A stretch of 64,000 nt of DNA from Dysgonomonas sp. BGC7 (lineage in GTDB: Bacteria; Bacteroidota; Bacteroidia; Bacteroidales; Dysgonomonadaceae). The position numbers were made by a program, and so were the translations under genes. The notes below the pieces were generated by a model, which saw only the letters and a list, made by a program, of their open reading frames with translations, had not been told where the DNA came from and made no database searches. Position 1 is the first letter of the stretch; every line of letters begins with the position of its first letter. Below are positions 45,853-55,469 of the stretch, in pieces. The stretch is taken from assembly GCF_001261735.1 (NCBI RefSeq), contig NZ_CVRP01000019.1, positions 124,001 through 188,000 on the forward strand, read 5' to 3'.

Positions 45853-47175
45853 ATGGAGAGTTTTAATTTATATAGAGAGGCGAAGAATCAATATGAGAAA
45901 TTAATTCCAGGAAAAAATGATGGATTAATTCTCCTATCTCTCTATGCCAAATATAAGGACAGAGACTTTTCCGAAGAAAATATTAATACGATTATCAACA
46001 AAGTTTTCAAAGATCAAGGAGTTGAAAATTCAAGAACAGAATATAATAGAAATAATACAATAATATTAAGACTACAAGAATCATTTTTATGGCGTAATGA
46101 AACAAAAAGGACCTATCAATTTAAAAAATATGGATTAGAACTTTGCCAGCATATTGAAAAGCGACTTATAAAAAAATATAGCCCAGCCAAGATAAAGCGT
46201 TTTTTTGACGAATTACATAAAAGCTTGACTGAAAATATTGAAAAGGAAAATGATTTTAATGAGTGGGTAGAAGACCATTTCGATCTGAGAATACCAGAAC
46301 TTATTTCTCAAATTGAAATACTTGATCAACAAGTCAACGAATCAGTAAATGATTTCAAAATCAGTATTAAGTCTGAAAATAAAAATGTTATTTATGTTTT
46401 GAAAGGAATTGAAATTCATTTAGAAATAATTAAAAAACAGGCTTCTGAGCTCAAGAATGCATTTCAGGTTTCATATGAAATTGACGAAATCCTAACAGGA
46501 ATTCTCCAAAAGCCAGACAACCACGACTATATTAGAAATATTCAAAAGGTTCAAAAATTTCATGACAATTCGCGAAATCAGTTAGAACAGATAAGTAAAA
46601 GAATTGAAAAAATAAAACCTCGTCTCCGAGAGTTTATTTATGATTTTAACAAACAGGATTTTGATCGAAAAACAAATAAATTCATTGATTATTTGTTAGA
46701 AAACTCTTTTGTAAAAAAAGAAGGAAGTAGAAAAAAAATTAAATTTCCAAATAATCTTTTAACCCTAAGGGTGAAATTAACAGAACACCTTCCTATATTT
46801 AATATAGTTCCGACCAGAGAGATAAGCTATAAATTACCTATGGAAATTTCGAAAAGGCAAATAGATTTCTCTAAAAGGAAAGAGTTACTAGATAAAACCA
46901 ATAAATGGAAACAAGATAAAGAAAAAATATTGTATTGGACAAATATTGCCTTTAAAGAATTAGACGAAAATGGTACATTAGCTTTTACTCCATTATTTTT
47001 TAAGATTATAGATACCAATGAATTATCTATAGCAGTTAAAACTGCTCATAACATTTTAAGGAGAAGTACCAAATTTAAACATAAATATAAAATTGAAATT
47101 AATCGAGAAGCTGTTAATCATACAGTGAATAAAAGTATTTCATTATGGCAGATGACTATTCAGAAAATGGAGTAA
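45853..47175 (+). CDS. jetA: Wadjet subunit JetA (kleisin-like)
   Basis: 440 residues. The N-terminus suggests winged-helix domains (GKNDGLILLSLYAKYKDRDF, LRLQESFLWRNETKRTYQF), the middle is a long coiled coil (about 120-290), and the C-terminus has a beta-rich small domain, as in MukF/MksF-type kleisins. Identification rests mostly on position: it is followed by a small MukE-like gene, a large SMC-like ATPase and a Toprim protein, the order of Wadjet jetABCD. It links the two SMC heads. The next start overlaps its stop by 31 bp, so they are translationally coupled. Divergent from well-known members, so subtype is not assigned. Confidence 0.85.
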   Translation: MESFNLYREAKNQYEKLIPGKNDGLILLSLYAKYKDRDFSEENINTIINKVFKDQGVENSRTEYNRNNTIILRLQESFLWRNETKRTYQFKKYGLELCQHIEKRLIKKYSPAKIKRFFDELHKSLTENIEKENDFNEWVEDHFDLRIPELISQIEILDQQVNESVNDFKISIKSENKNVIYVLKGIEIHLEIIKKQASELKNAFQVSYEIDEILTGILQKPDNHDYIRNIQKVQKFHDNSRNQLEQISKRIEKIKPRLREFIYDFNKQDFDRKTNKFIDYLLENSFVKKEGSRKKIKFPNNLLTLRVKLTEHLPIFNIVPTREISYKLPMEISKRQIDFSKRKELLDKTNKWKQDKEKILYWTNIAFKELDENGTLAFTPLFFKIIDTNELSIAVKTAHNILRRSTKFKHKYKIEINREAVNHTVNKSISLWQMTIQKME

Positions 47176-47825
47176 AATATAGTTTTCTATATGAAAAGAA
47201 AGTAATGAGTGTTTTTGCTAAGCTGGACTATGCGCTTAGAAGTGGTACTCATATCCAGAGAGAATATCCTTTTGACGTGAATTTATATCGTTTCTTGAAT
47301 GATAATGACAATTTTGAATCATTAAAAAAGTATTATAAAGACTTTTTTAATCTCAACCTTAAAATTGAAGGAAATGAGTTTAATCAATACTACTATCTGG
47401 AACTGAACGAAGATGGTAAAAGCAATGTGTCTTCTGATTACAGAGATTATTTAAAAAGTGAGTTTATAATTATCGGAATGCTCTTTCTTAAGATGTACAA
47501 ACTAGATGGTAATATTGAGTTAGATAGTATTTCTGACTTTATAAACCTCCTTTATGAAGAATATGAAGAAGAGAAAAACGCCTTGAGAAAATTAATAAAT
47601 GACAACTCTTCAGACAAGGGAACAGATACTACTGATCAAAGATTTGAAGACATTGTAAAAAAAGCCTTTATCAAATTTGGCGAATTAGGATGGTTAATGT
47701 GGGAGGATGAAAGTGAGAAAAACAAATTTAAGATTTTACCATCTTTCGAACGACTAAGAATAGCATATCAGCCCCAGATAGAAACAATAGACGACTTAAT
47801 TAAAGATGTGAAAAATGCAGAATAA
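47145..47825 (+). CDS. jetB: Wadjet subunit JetB (MukE-like)
   Basis: 226 residues with winged-helix character, e.g. SVFAKLDYALRSGTHIQREY and FEDIVKKAFIKFGELGWLMW. Size and position between the kleisin and the SMC gene fit the MukE/MksE-type subunit that contacts both. It overlaps jetA by 31 bp and jetC by 11 bp. An internal Met at 47205 is a possible alternative start. Confidence 0.83.
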   Translation: MADDYSENGVKYSFLYEKKVMSVFAKLDYALRSGTHIQREYPFDVNLYRFLNDNDNFESLKKYYKDFFNLNLKIEGNEFNQYYYLELNEDGKSNVSSDYRDYLKSEFIIIGMLFLKMYKLDGNIELDSISDFINLLYEEYEEEKNALRKLINDNSSDKGTDTTDQRFEDIVKKAFIKFGELGWLMWEDESEKNKFKILPSFERLRIAYQPQIETIDDLIKDVKNAE

Positions 47826-50800
47826 TTTTCCACGTATATATAGTTTATCTACGATAGGTATTAAGCAGCACTTTAATGCAGACTATTTATTTCACCCATA
47901 CAGAACAGATTTTAGTGGTGAAAGTGGTAGCGGAAAAAGTATGATCGCAGATATGATTCAATTGATTTTAGTAGGATCTAGCGAATTTCAATCTGCTACA
48001 GACGGCAATAAAGATAGAGATGTCAAAGGGATGCTTTTGGGGAGCAAAGGCAAAACTTCTTCCAGAGGTTACATTTTTATGAATATCGAAGTCAAGCCAA
48101 AGCAATATATTGCAATGGGCGCCTACCTTGAAAGTTCCAGTAATGTGGCTGAGATGTTTATTATCCAAAATGGATATGATTGGGAAATGTTAACGACTCT
48201 CAATCGTCCAATTTTTACAAAAGATTTAATTATAGATGATAAGGTTGAGGCGCTAAATAATCTTTGTGATAAGATTGCGTTTGTAAGGATTAAATCATTT
48301 AGGAGGAAAAATTATCATCAAATTCTTTATGATAATGAAATACTCTCTTTAGACTTGACTAAAGAAACAACATTAAAAGCTTACGCAAGTATTTTAAGGT
48401 CGTTCTCTAGAGGAAAAGGTTTTAAAAAAGAATCCGAGAATCTTAAAAGATTTCTTTTCGGAGATGACGATAAAAATATCATTAAGGCTAAATATGATGA
48501 AGAGGTGAAAAATATTACAAATGACTTTCACGAACATAAAAGATATTTGGATGAAATCAGATTAATTAATGAAAAACAAACTTTATTAAAAAATGTGCTG
48601 GAGAAAAGTAAAGTCTATAAATCGACTTATTCTGAATATTTAATTAAACGATACAATTTTTGGAATACACAAAAGAAGAAATCATCCCAAGAGCAACAAG
48701 AACTTAATGATGAATTGGAAAAACAGATTGAAGAATTAAAATTCATAAAAAATCAAATAATAAAGATACAAATTAAAGAATTGAAAGAACTTCAAAATTT
48801 AAAAGAAACAGTGGTTAGACTTGAAAACAAAGAAGAGTCTAATACTGATATTGAAAATAAATTTTTGAAGATAAGCCAGTCCAAAGCTTCTATCGAAACG
48901 GTTGAATATTGGTTGAGATTAAATAACAATCAATTAGAAAGAGTTAAAGAATGGTTTTCTTTTCAAAAGAAAGAACATAAAAGTAAAAAAAACTTGCAAA
49001 GTTTTACTGATTATCTTAAGGAAAATAATGCATTAAGTGATTTTGAAGCATCCAACTGGTTAATTGATTTTGAGAAAGAAAATATCGAATTTCCAAGGAG
49101 AATCGAAAGAATAGAAAAGGAAATAGCGGAACTTCAATCATTCTCTAAGTTTACAGATATTAACAATCCAGAATCTCTTTTAAATTGGGCTATAGAAAGC
49201 TTAAAATTCCCAGTCTCACCCAATATTGAGAGCGCTCTAATCTACTTTCAAAAATATGGTAAAATAAGACCTTCTGAAAGAAATGCTGAAAGATATGTAC
49301 CTTCCCCAGGAGACTTGTTTGAAAACATGAACTCTAAAATTAAAGAAGAAACAGATCATGGCTTCTGGTTAAACCTTGATGGTGTTTATGAATATATTGA
49401 ACATTCGTCTAGCCATGTTTTAAATGTTAGCGATCCAAAACAACTTTTAGGACCTATTCAAAAAGTAAAAGAAGGTATTACAAATCGTTTGTCAACACTT
49501 AAGATTGAAAAGAAACAGGAACAAAAATTAAAAGAGATATTATTTGCCTATGGCAACTTAAAGGAATCTATTAGTTTATATAAACGGAAGAATGATCTTT
49601 CTAATTTCAATATTGAAGAAACTTTAAAAGAGATTTCTGAAGAAACTTTAATCCAAAATATTGAGTTGTATAATAACAAAAAGAGTATTGATTTAGAATT
49701 CACTTCTATTCAGAAAGAATATCAAGATTTTTTAACTCAAAAGAACACAATTGATGAGTATAACAAAAAAATCAAAGAGCTGGAAAGTAAATTCTTTAAA
49801 GAAGATTTAGTAATTGGCATAAACTCTATTGAAAACGAAATTGAGCAATTTATAAATAATATGTATAAATTGAAAAATGGCTTTGATAAAGAATTATTAA
49901 AGGAAAAGTATGTTAAAGACATTAGCCATGAATCGAAATTATTAAGTACAAAATTTGATCTTAAACAAACAATAGACGATCTTGAAAAAAATAAAAAAGA
50001 AAAAGAAGATAATCATACTAAAGCAAACCTAGAGTTGGATGAAACAATTAGGTTGAATGAGTATCTATTTAAATCAGAAATTAAGTTTTCTGAAGATATT
50101 ATAGAATTAACCAATCCTGAAAACGGAGAGTTAAACTCTTTGAAATTCAAAGCGGAACAATCAAAAGTTGCCTACGATGAATACTTAAAAATCGTTACTG
50201 AAAATACACCTTATAATGAATTAATTTCTATTGGTAAGCTTGCTAATTATTTACTCCCCACAGTTTTTCCCACTTCCACAATTGATGAAAATCTAATTAC
50301 TTATAATATAGTAGAAAGGTTGAATAAACTCACACAGGATATTCAGGAGATTGGTTCAAGAAAAATGGAGATATTGGGAAGTATTTTCAATGAGGTATAT
50401 AGGGTTTACAATAATTATCTTACTAAAATTAGTGAAATTGATTCCTATCTCAAAAAGAAAAACAAAGTTATTACTGGAGGTAATCGAGCCTCCTTATTGT
50501 CTAAACCTTCAATACATTTCCCAACTAGTTGGCTTTTTAATTTTAGAAAGCAACTGAATAATCAACTGAATAATGTTGGATTATTTAGCGAACTTCGGGA
50601 AGAAATAGATATTAACGTGATGATGGTAAAGGCTTTTCATCAATTTGGAGGTAGTGCTAAAATCGATCCCGAAGATTTAATGAATCCTAAATCTTATTTC
50701 GATCTAGAGTTTGATTTAAAACTTGACAATGATGAGAGTAATTCTGGGAGTAATGGTCAAACTTATACTGCTAATGCGTTATTATGCTTAGCAAGGTTGT

Positions 50801-51096
50801 CTCTAATTGAGGTAGAAGGAAGAAGAGGGCTAAAGATAATGCCAATAGATGAAGCCGAAGGTTTAGGGAGTAATTATGATATGCTTCATAAATTAGCCAA
50901 AACAGAAAAACACCAAATCATCACGATGGCTATAGAGACAGCAGGAGAAATTACGAATGATGGACAATATATCTACATTATGAATGAAAATAACTTAGCT
51001 GATACAGATACCTATGTTCCACCTTTGGGGATTTTTTCTGATATCATTGTAGAAGATATTACCAATTATATTAACACAATACCGAGCAATGAATAA
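47815..51096 (+). CDS. jetC: Wadjet subunit JetC (SMC/MukB-like ATPase)
   Basis: 1093 residues. Walker A is GESGSGKS at residues 35-42, in the N-terminal SMC head. Two long coiled-coil arms (about 230-450 and 600-760) enclose a short hinge-like part. The C-terminal head has an ABC signature-like SGSNGQTYTANALLCLARL near 975 and Walker B IMPIDEAEGLG near 1010. Such SMC motors extrude DNA loops; in Wadjet they recognise small circular plasmids so the Toprim partner can cut them. It overlaps jetB by 11 bp and jetD by 8 bp. Confidence 0.93.
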   Translation: MQNNFPRIYSLSTIGIKQHFNADYLFHPYRTDFSGESGSGKSMIADMIQLILVGSSEFQSATDGNKDRDVKGMLLGSKGKTSSRGYIFMNIEVKPKQYIAMGAYLESSSNVAEMFIIQNGYDWEMLTTLNRPIFTKDLIIDDKVEALNNLCDKIAFVRIKSFRRKNYHQILYDNEILSLDLTKETTLKAYASILRSFSRGKGFKKESENLKRFLFGDDDKNIIKAKYDEEVKNITNDFHEHKRYLDEIRLINEKQTLLKNVLEKSKVYKSTYSEYLIKRYNFWNTQKKKSSQEQQELNDELEKQIEELKFIKNQIIKIQIKELKELQNLKETVVRLENKEESNTDIENKFLKISQSKASIETVEYWLRLNNNQLERVKEWFSFQKKEHKSKKNLQSFTDYLKENNALSDFEASNWLIDFEKENIEFPRRIERIEKEIAELQSFSKFTDINNPESLLNWAIESLKFPVSPNIESALIYFQKYGKIRPSERNAERYVPSPGDLFENMNSKIKEETDHGFWLNLDGVYEYIEHSSSHVLNVSDPKQLLGPIQKVKEGITNRLSTLKIEKKQEQKLKEILFAYGNLKESISLYKRKNDLSNFNIEETLKEISEETLIQNIELYNNKKSIDLEFTSIQKEYQDFLTQKNTIDEYNKKIKELESKFFKEDLVIGINSIENEIEQFINNMYKLKNGFDKELLKEKYVKDISHESKLLSTKFDLKQTIDDLEKNKKEKEDNHTKANLELDETIRLNEYLFKSEIKFSEDIIELTNPENGELNSLKFKAEQSKVAYDEYLKIVTENTPYNELISIGKLANYLLPTVFPTSTIDENLITYNIVERLNKLTQDIQEIGSRKMEILGSIFNEVYRVYNNYLTKISEIDSYLKKKNKVITGGNRASLLSKPSIHFPTSWLFNFRKQLNNQLNNVGLFSELREEIDINVMMVKAFHQFGGSAKIDPEDLMNPKSYFDLEFDLKLDNDESNSGSNGQTYTANALLCLARLSLIEVEGRRGLKIMPIDEAEGLGSNYDMLHKLAKTEKHQIITMAIETAGEITNDGQYIYIMNENNLADTDTYVPPLGIFSDIIVEDITNYINTIPSNE

Positions 51097-52027
51097 AAAT
51101 ATTACATGGAAAGAATTAAAAGCCCTTGATGACTTATTTCATTTAAAGAAAACAAGAGCGAATATTCAAGAGCATCCTTATATTAAATATTTATTGGAAG
51201 ACAAATGTATTCTTGATAGAAAGATCGGAAATACTAAAATTGTTGTTTCTACTGATTGTTTTGGCAAATTCTATGAGGGTACATTTAAAATACAGTATGA
51301 TGAAGCTAAGAACTTTCTAATCGAAAATGGGATTGAACCTAATGCTAAAAAGAATTTCACACTTGAAGACGTAAAAACTTTAATGCTCATCGCAGAAAAT
51401 AAAACTGAGTTGAAAAATAATCCTACTAATATAGAAGACTTCTCCAATGAATTTTTTAATACCTCAAAATACTTAAAGAATAAGACAAGCATAAGAAATG
51501 CTGTATTTAAAATTTTAGGGATCACAGAATTTTCTTTAGATAAAAAGGAAAATCAATGGAGAATTGTCGTTGATCATCCTAATCCTAGAGCTATTGTATT
51601 GTGCGAAAATAAATCCTTTTTAAAACAACCCTGGATAGCTAGAAATGCAGAAATTAAGTTATGGTATGTTGGTGGGAATAACATAAAAATAATTGATGAT
51701 ATTGATGAAATAGAGCTTTCAAAACCTATCTATTATTCTTGTGATTGGGATTTAGCAGGATTACAAATTTACACAAGAATAAAAGAAAAGCTTAGAAAAA
51801 GAAATAAAGATATATCCATTCTCTACCCTAATGAGCCTCATAAGAAAATAAGCACATATATCGACTACCACTATAGTCATTGGGATTTATCAAAAAAAGT
51901 ATCTGGATTATCTATTGATTTATTCTTAGAAAAAGAATTAATTCTTATTAATAATCTGATTCAAAGTCAAATGTGGATTGAGGAAGAATCATTTGATTTG
52001 ATAGAAATGCTAAATTGCACAAAATAA
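51089..52027 (+). CDS. jetD: Wadjet nuclease subunit JetD (Toprim)
   Basis: 312 residues. The last 150 residues form a Toprim domain: AIVLCENKSFL with the conserved Glu at about 173, YYSCDWDLAGLQIYTRIKEK with the DxD pair at about 219/221, and DYHYSHWDLSKKVSG. The N-terminal part is a DNA-binding-like extension, as in JetD. This subunit cleaves the plasmid DNA entrapped by the SMC complex. It starts 8 bp inside the jetC end. The operon ends here. Confidence 0.92.
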   Translation: MNKNITWKELKALDDLFHLKKTRANIQEHPYIKYLLEDKCILDRKIGNTKIVVSTDCFGKFYEGTFKIQYDEAKNFLIENGIEPNAKKNFTLEDVKTLMLIAENKTELKNNPTNIEDFSNEFFNTSKYLKNKTSIRNAVFKILGITEFSLDKKENQWRIVVDHPNPRAIVLCENKSFLKQPWIARNAEIKLWYVGGNNIKIIDDIDEIELSKPIYYSCDWDLAGLQIYTRIKEKLRKRNKDISILYPNEPHKKISTYIDYHYSHWDLSKKVSGLSIDLFLEKELILINNLIQSQMWIEEESFDLIEMLNCTK

Positions 52028-52632
52028 AAAAAGACGACTAAACAGCCATCTTTTCATTTGCTTTTTGTAAATATTATGATGATTCCCAAATGTTTAAGTT
52101 TTTATTTCCTAATCTGATACATTATCACTCTCATATTACTTACACCATTTCTGTAAAGCTCACAATTTTTTTCTCAATAGCTACCATCTCATTAAAAACC
52201 TTTCTTTGGGTGATTTTACCATATATCTGCGTGTTTTTAATACTACGATGCCCCAATACACTAGTGAGTGTTTCCATTGTCGCTCCATTATCTAGCATGA
52301 CAGTAGTGGCAAATGTATGGCGATGTATGTGAAAAAAACACAAGAAAAGGGATATACGCAAATCGCAATACTTCAATAGGTAACAGTCTTGAAATTAGCA
52401 TATTTGCTTAGATTTAGGAAGTTCGTAAAATTGGAATCTAAGCAAATCTTAGACATACTTCAGTTACTAAGTCGTTAACCACTCAGTTACTAAATTAAAA
52501 CAGGTAACAAGATGCGAATAAACGAACTTCTTATGTTCTGATTTGCTTATAATTACGCACTAAAGAGCACTTATATAACAAGTAACTTTGCCGTTGTTTT
52601 GCAACGGCAAAGGATAATAAAAATATAAGTGT
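52028..52632. pseudogene. Tyrosine recombinase C-terminal remnant (about 52134-52340) and recombinase regulatory region
   Basis: On the minus strand, 52340-52140 reads HIHRHTFATTVMLDNGATME, TLTSVLGHRSIKNTQIYGKI and VFNEMVAIEKKIVSFTEMV: the HxxR, LGH and Tyr motifs of a recombinase without its N-terminal two thirds. To its right lie a perfect 13-bp inverted repeat (52402-52414 with 52435-52447, ATTTGCTTAGATT) and two copies of CAGTTACTAA (52461, 52483), probably attachment or binding sites for the integrases downstream. Confidence 0.7.
52583..52612 (+). promoter_or_regulatory. Promoter -7 box overlapped by a perfect hairpin
   Basis: TAACTTTG (52583-52590) is an exact -7 box for the recombinase at 52633. 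The perfect 11-bp inverted repeat CTTTGCCGTTG-ttttg-CAACGGCAAAG (52586-52612) overlaps it and covers the expected transcript start: an operator or leader hairpin. Confidence 0.6.
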
Positions 52633-53862
52633 ATGAAAGCAGAAAAATTCAAGGTATTACTCTACCTCAAAAAGAGTAGTTCCGACAAATCGGGTAAAAC
52701 TCCGATAATGGGACGTATCACTGTCGGCAAGTCGATGGTACAATTCAGTTGTAAACTTTCTTGTACATTCTCGCTATGGAATTCGCGTGAAAGTCGGTTG
52801 AATGGAAAAAGTAAAGAAGCCATAACGACCAACGCTCAGTTGGATAAGTTGATGCTTTCCATCAACGAAGCATACGACACGCTCATTGATCGTAAACAGC
52901 CTTTCGATGCCCAAGCTATCAAGAACTTGTTTCAAGGAGCAATGTCCGCACAAACGACCCTGCTACAACAATTCGATAAACATATCGAAAGCGTTAAAGA
53001 GCGTATTGGCGTTGATCGTTCCCCAAGAACACTTCCCAATCATCTCTATACCAAACGAGTTGTAGCTGAATTTATCAAGAAAAAGTTTAATGCTTCCGAT
53101 CTGGCTTTCGGTCAGTTAAGCGAACAGTTTATCCGGGACTTCCAATCTTTTGTATTGGAGGATAAAGGACTTGCACTTGATACCTTACGACACTATCTGG
53201 CAATCCTAAAAAAAGTTTGCAAGATAGCTTTCAAAGAAGGTAACTCGGATAAAAACTATTTTGCTTATTACAAGCTACCTAAACAAAAAGAAAGTACCCC
53301 AAAAACCCTCAGCCGGGAAGATTTTGAGAAAATTCGGGATTTAGAAATTCCCGAACGTCGCCGATCACATGTCATAACACGTGATATGTTCCTATTTTCC
53401 TGCTACACAGGCACGGCCTACATTGATACGGTATCCGTCACCAAAGATGATTTATCAACGGATGATGATGGTGCATGGTGGCTCAAATACAAGCGGGGCA
53501 AAAACGGACAACTTGCCCGCATCAAATTATTACCGGAAGCCATTGCCCTGATTGATAAATATCGGGACGACAACAGGGAAACTTTGTTCCCAATGATACA
53601 CAACGGTACGATTAAAAGAAATATGCAAGGCATACGGATTCTTGCTGATATAAAAGGACGTCTCCACTATCACATGAGCCGTCATTCCTTTGCCAGTCTA
53701 ATTACACTCGAAGCAGGTGTACCCATCGAAACGGTATCAAAAATGCTCGGTCACAGCGATATAAAAACAACACAAATTTATGCACGTGTGACCCCTAAAA
53801 AGCTCTTTGAGGATATGGATAAGTATATTGAGACAACACAAGATTTAGTATTAACCCTATAA
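52633..53862 (+). CDS. Tyrosine recombinase (first of a tandem pair)
   Basis: 409 residues. N-terminal arm-binding domain (EKFKVLLYLKKSSSDKSGKT), SAM-like domain (about 100-200) and a catalytic domain with box I FSCYTGTAYIDTV (no Arg, as in IntDOT-like enzymes), YHMSRHSFASLITL, MLGHSDIKTTQIYARV. All other catalytic residues are present. It is 11 bp before a second recombinase in the same direction and has a strong promoter. Tandem recombinases of this kind often act jointly in integration of a conjugative element. Confidence 0.93.
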   Translation: MKAEKFKVLLYLKKSSSDKSGKTPIMGRITVGKSMVQFSCKLSCTFSLWNSRESRLNGKSKEAITTNAQLDKLMLSINEAYDTLIDRKQPFDAQAIKNLFQGAMSAQTTLLQQFDKHIESVKERIGVDRSPRTLPNHLYTKRVVAEFIKKKFNASDLAFGQLSEQFIRDFQSFVLEDKGLALDTLRHYLAILKKVCKIAFKEGNSDKNYFAYYKLPKQKESTPKTLSREDFEKIRDLEIPERRRSHVITRDMFLFSCYTGTAYIDTVSVTKDDLSTDDDGAWWLKYKRGKNGQLARIKLLPEAIALIDKYRDDNRETLFPMIHNGTIKRNMQGIRILADIKGRLHYHMSRHSFASLITLEAGVPIETVSKMLGHSDIKTTQIYARVTPKKLFEDMDKYIETTQDLVLTL

Positions 53863-53873
53863 TATCAACGATC

Positions 53874-55094
53874 ATGCGAAGTACATTTAAAATATTATTC
53901 TACATCAACCGCAGTAAAATAAAAACCGACGGCACTACTCCTATTCTGTGCCGTATCACGGTTGATAATAAACAGACAGTTTTGACAACCGGAATCTATT
54001 GTGAACCGAACGATTGGAACAGCAAGAAAGGGAAAGTACGAGACGGGGCGACCAATCATAAATTGGATAAACTTCGGGAACGTATCGAACAGACCTACGA
54101 AGAGACTCTTAAAGAACAAGGAGTTATCAGTGCAGAATTACTCAAAAATATAATTTTAGGAGTAAATAGTGTGTCCACCTTTCTTTTACAAGCAGGTGAA
54201 GTGGAGCGTGAACGATTGAGAAAACGATCTCTGGAGATTAATTCAACATCCACCTACCGACAATCAAAAACAACCCAGAGCAACCTGCGTGATTTTGTCC
54301 TTTCACGAGGAATGGATGATATTGCCTTTTCAGATATTACGGAAGAGTTTGGAGAATCGTTCAAAAACTTCTTAAAAAAAGATTTAGGCTATGCGACAAC
54401 CCATGTGAATCACTGTCTATGCTGGCTAAACAGGCTGGTTTATATTGCGGTTGATCAGGAAGTGTTAAGAAGTAGTCCGATTGAAGATGTGGAGTATGAG
54501 AAAAAAAATCCTCCTAAATTACGGCATATTACCCGAAATGAACTGAAAAAGATTATGGACACTCCAATGCCCTACGAACGGCAAGAGTTAGCTCGCAGAG
54601 CGTTTATTTTTTCAGCCTTTACCGGACTTGCTTTTGTTGATGTGCACAACCTCTATCCTCAGAATATAGGCAAAACAGCGGAAGGTAGATTATATATCCG
54701 AAGTAGCAGAACTAAAACAAAAGTTGAAGCATTTATCCCACTGCATCCGATAGCAGAACAAATCTTGATGCTTTACAATACAACCGATAATACTGCTCCT
54801 ATCTTCCCTTTACCAAGTCGGGATCAGATTTGGTTTGAAGTTCATGAGATAGGCTTTGCTTTAGCGTTCAAGGAGAATCTCAGCTATCATCAAGCCCGAC
54901 ATTCGTTCGGAACCCTTATGTTATCGGCTGGTATTCCTATTGAGAGTATTAGTAAAATGATGGGGCATACCAATATTTCGAGTACACAGATTTACTCGAA
55001 AGTTACTGATGATAAAATATCAGAGGATATGGACAAGCTAATGGAACGACGAAAAGCAATTAGTAATAAAACATCTCAACCGATAGAGCTATGA
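53874..55094 (+). CDS. Tyrosine recombinase (second of a tandem pair)
   Basis: 406 residues, a relative of the first but clearly diverged. STFKILFYINRSKIKTDGTT, then catalytic box I FSAFTGLAFVDVH (Arg replaced), YHQARHSFGTLML, MMGHTNISSTQIYSKV. Its stop overlaps the next start by 4 bp (ATGA). With its partner it probably forms a two-recombinase module for the element to its right. Confidence 0.92.
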   Translation: MRSTFKILFYINRSKIKTDGTTPILCRITVDNKQTVLTTGIYCEPNDWNSKKGKVRDGATNHKLDKLRERIEQTYEETLKEQGVISAELLKNIILGVNSVSTFLLQAGEVERERLRKRSLEINSTSTYRQSKTTQSNLRDFVLSRGMDDIAFSDITEEFGESFKNFLKKDLGYATTHVNHCLCWLNRLVYIAVDQEVLRSSPIEDVEYEKKNPPKLRHITRNELKKIMDTPMPYERQELARRAFIFSAFTGLAFVDVHNLYPQNIGKTAEGRLYIRSSRTKTKVEAFIPLHPIAEQILMLYNTTDNTAPIFPLPSRDQIWFEVHEIGFALAFKENLSYHQARHSFGTLMLSAGIPIESISKMMGHTNISSTQIYSKVTDDKISEDMDKLMERRKAISNKTSQPIEL

Positions 55095-55447
55095 AAAACA
55101 CAAAAATCAAGATAAGTGATAATGGAACTGTACATGTTCCAAGAAATGTTAGAATGAATATTACAGAGATCGCCGAACTCTTTCAAATCTTCTATCAAGC
55201 GGCAAAGAAGAATATTCGTTCTATTGAGAAATTAGGTATTTGTACGGGAGATCAGTCGATGAGTGGAACGGTAGAAGGAGCCAAAATCGTTTCCGATTAT
55301 TACGGTTTGGATATGATAATCGCTATTGCTTTTCGGGTGCAATCAGTCAAAGCAAATATCTTTCGTAAGTGGATAATTGATCAATCTACCAAGCCAGAAG
55401 TAACAACAATGCCTCTATTGTCGATTCAAAATGCAATGCTCAACTAA
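55091..55447 (+). CDS. Small RhuM-like protein coupled to the recombinases
   Basis: 118 residues. Features SDNGTVHVPRNVRMNITEIA and SDYYGLDMIIAIAFRVQSVK, then ANIFRKWI, resemble the N-terminal portion of RhuM/virulence-RhuM family proteins (HTH plus the YxLDxIIAVGYRVxSxxGxxFRxWA motif), but it is shorter than full-length members. It overlaps the preceding recombinase by 4 bp, so it is probably co-translated and may act as an accessory recombination factor. Confidence 0.7.
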   Translation: MKNTKIKISDNGTVHVPRNVRMNITEIAELFQIFYQAAKKNIRSIEKLGICTGDQSMSGTVEGAKIVSDYYGLDMIIAIAFRVQSVKANIFRKWIIDQSTKPEVTTMPLLSIQNAMLN

Positions 55448-55469
55448 TGCAGGACGTCATAAGTAATTA

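Noticed and set aside
45749-45865. Possible short gene just before jetA (MEENKGTYQPKV and, in another frame, TDNDRSEKYMNWVDLNKDIE)
   Set aside because: Needs a frameshift in a very short stretch and matches nothing I know; could be the tail of a lost gene but evidence is too thin.
27254-52376. Idea that the truncated recombinase at 27254-28270 and the C-terminal remnant at 52140-52340 are halves of one gene split by an insertion
   Set aside because: For a minus-strand gene the C-terminal half should lie at lower coordinates than the N-terminal half; the order here is the opposite, so a simple insertion cannot explain it.
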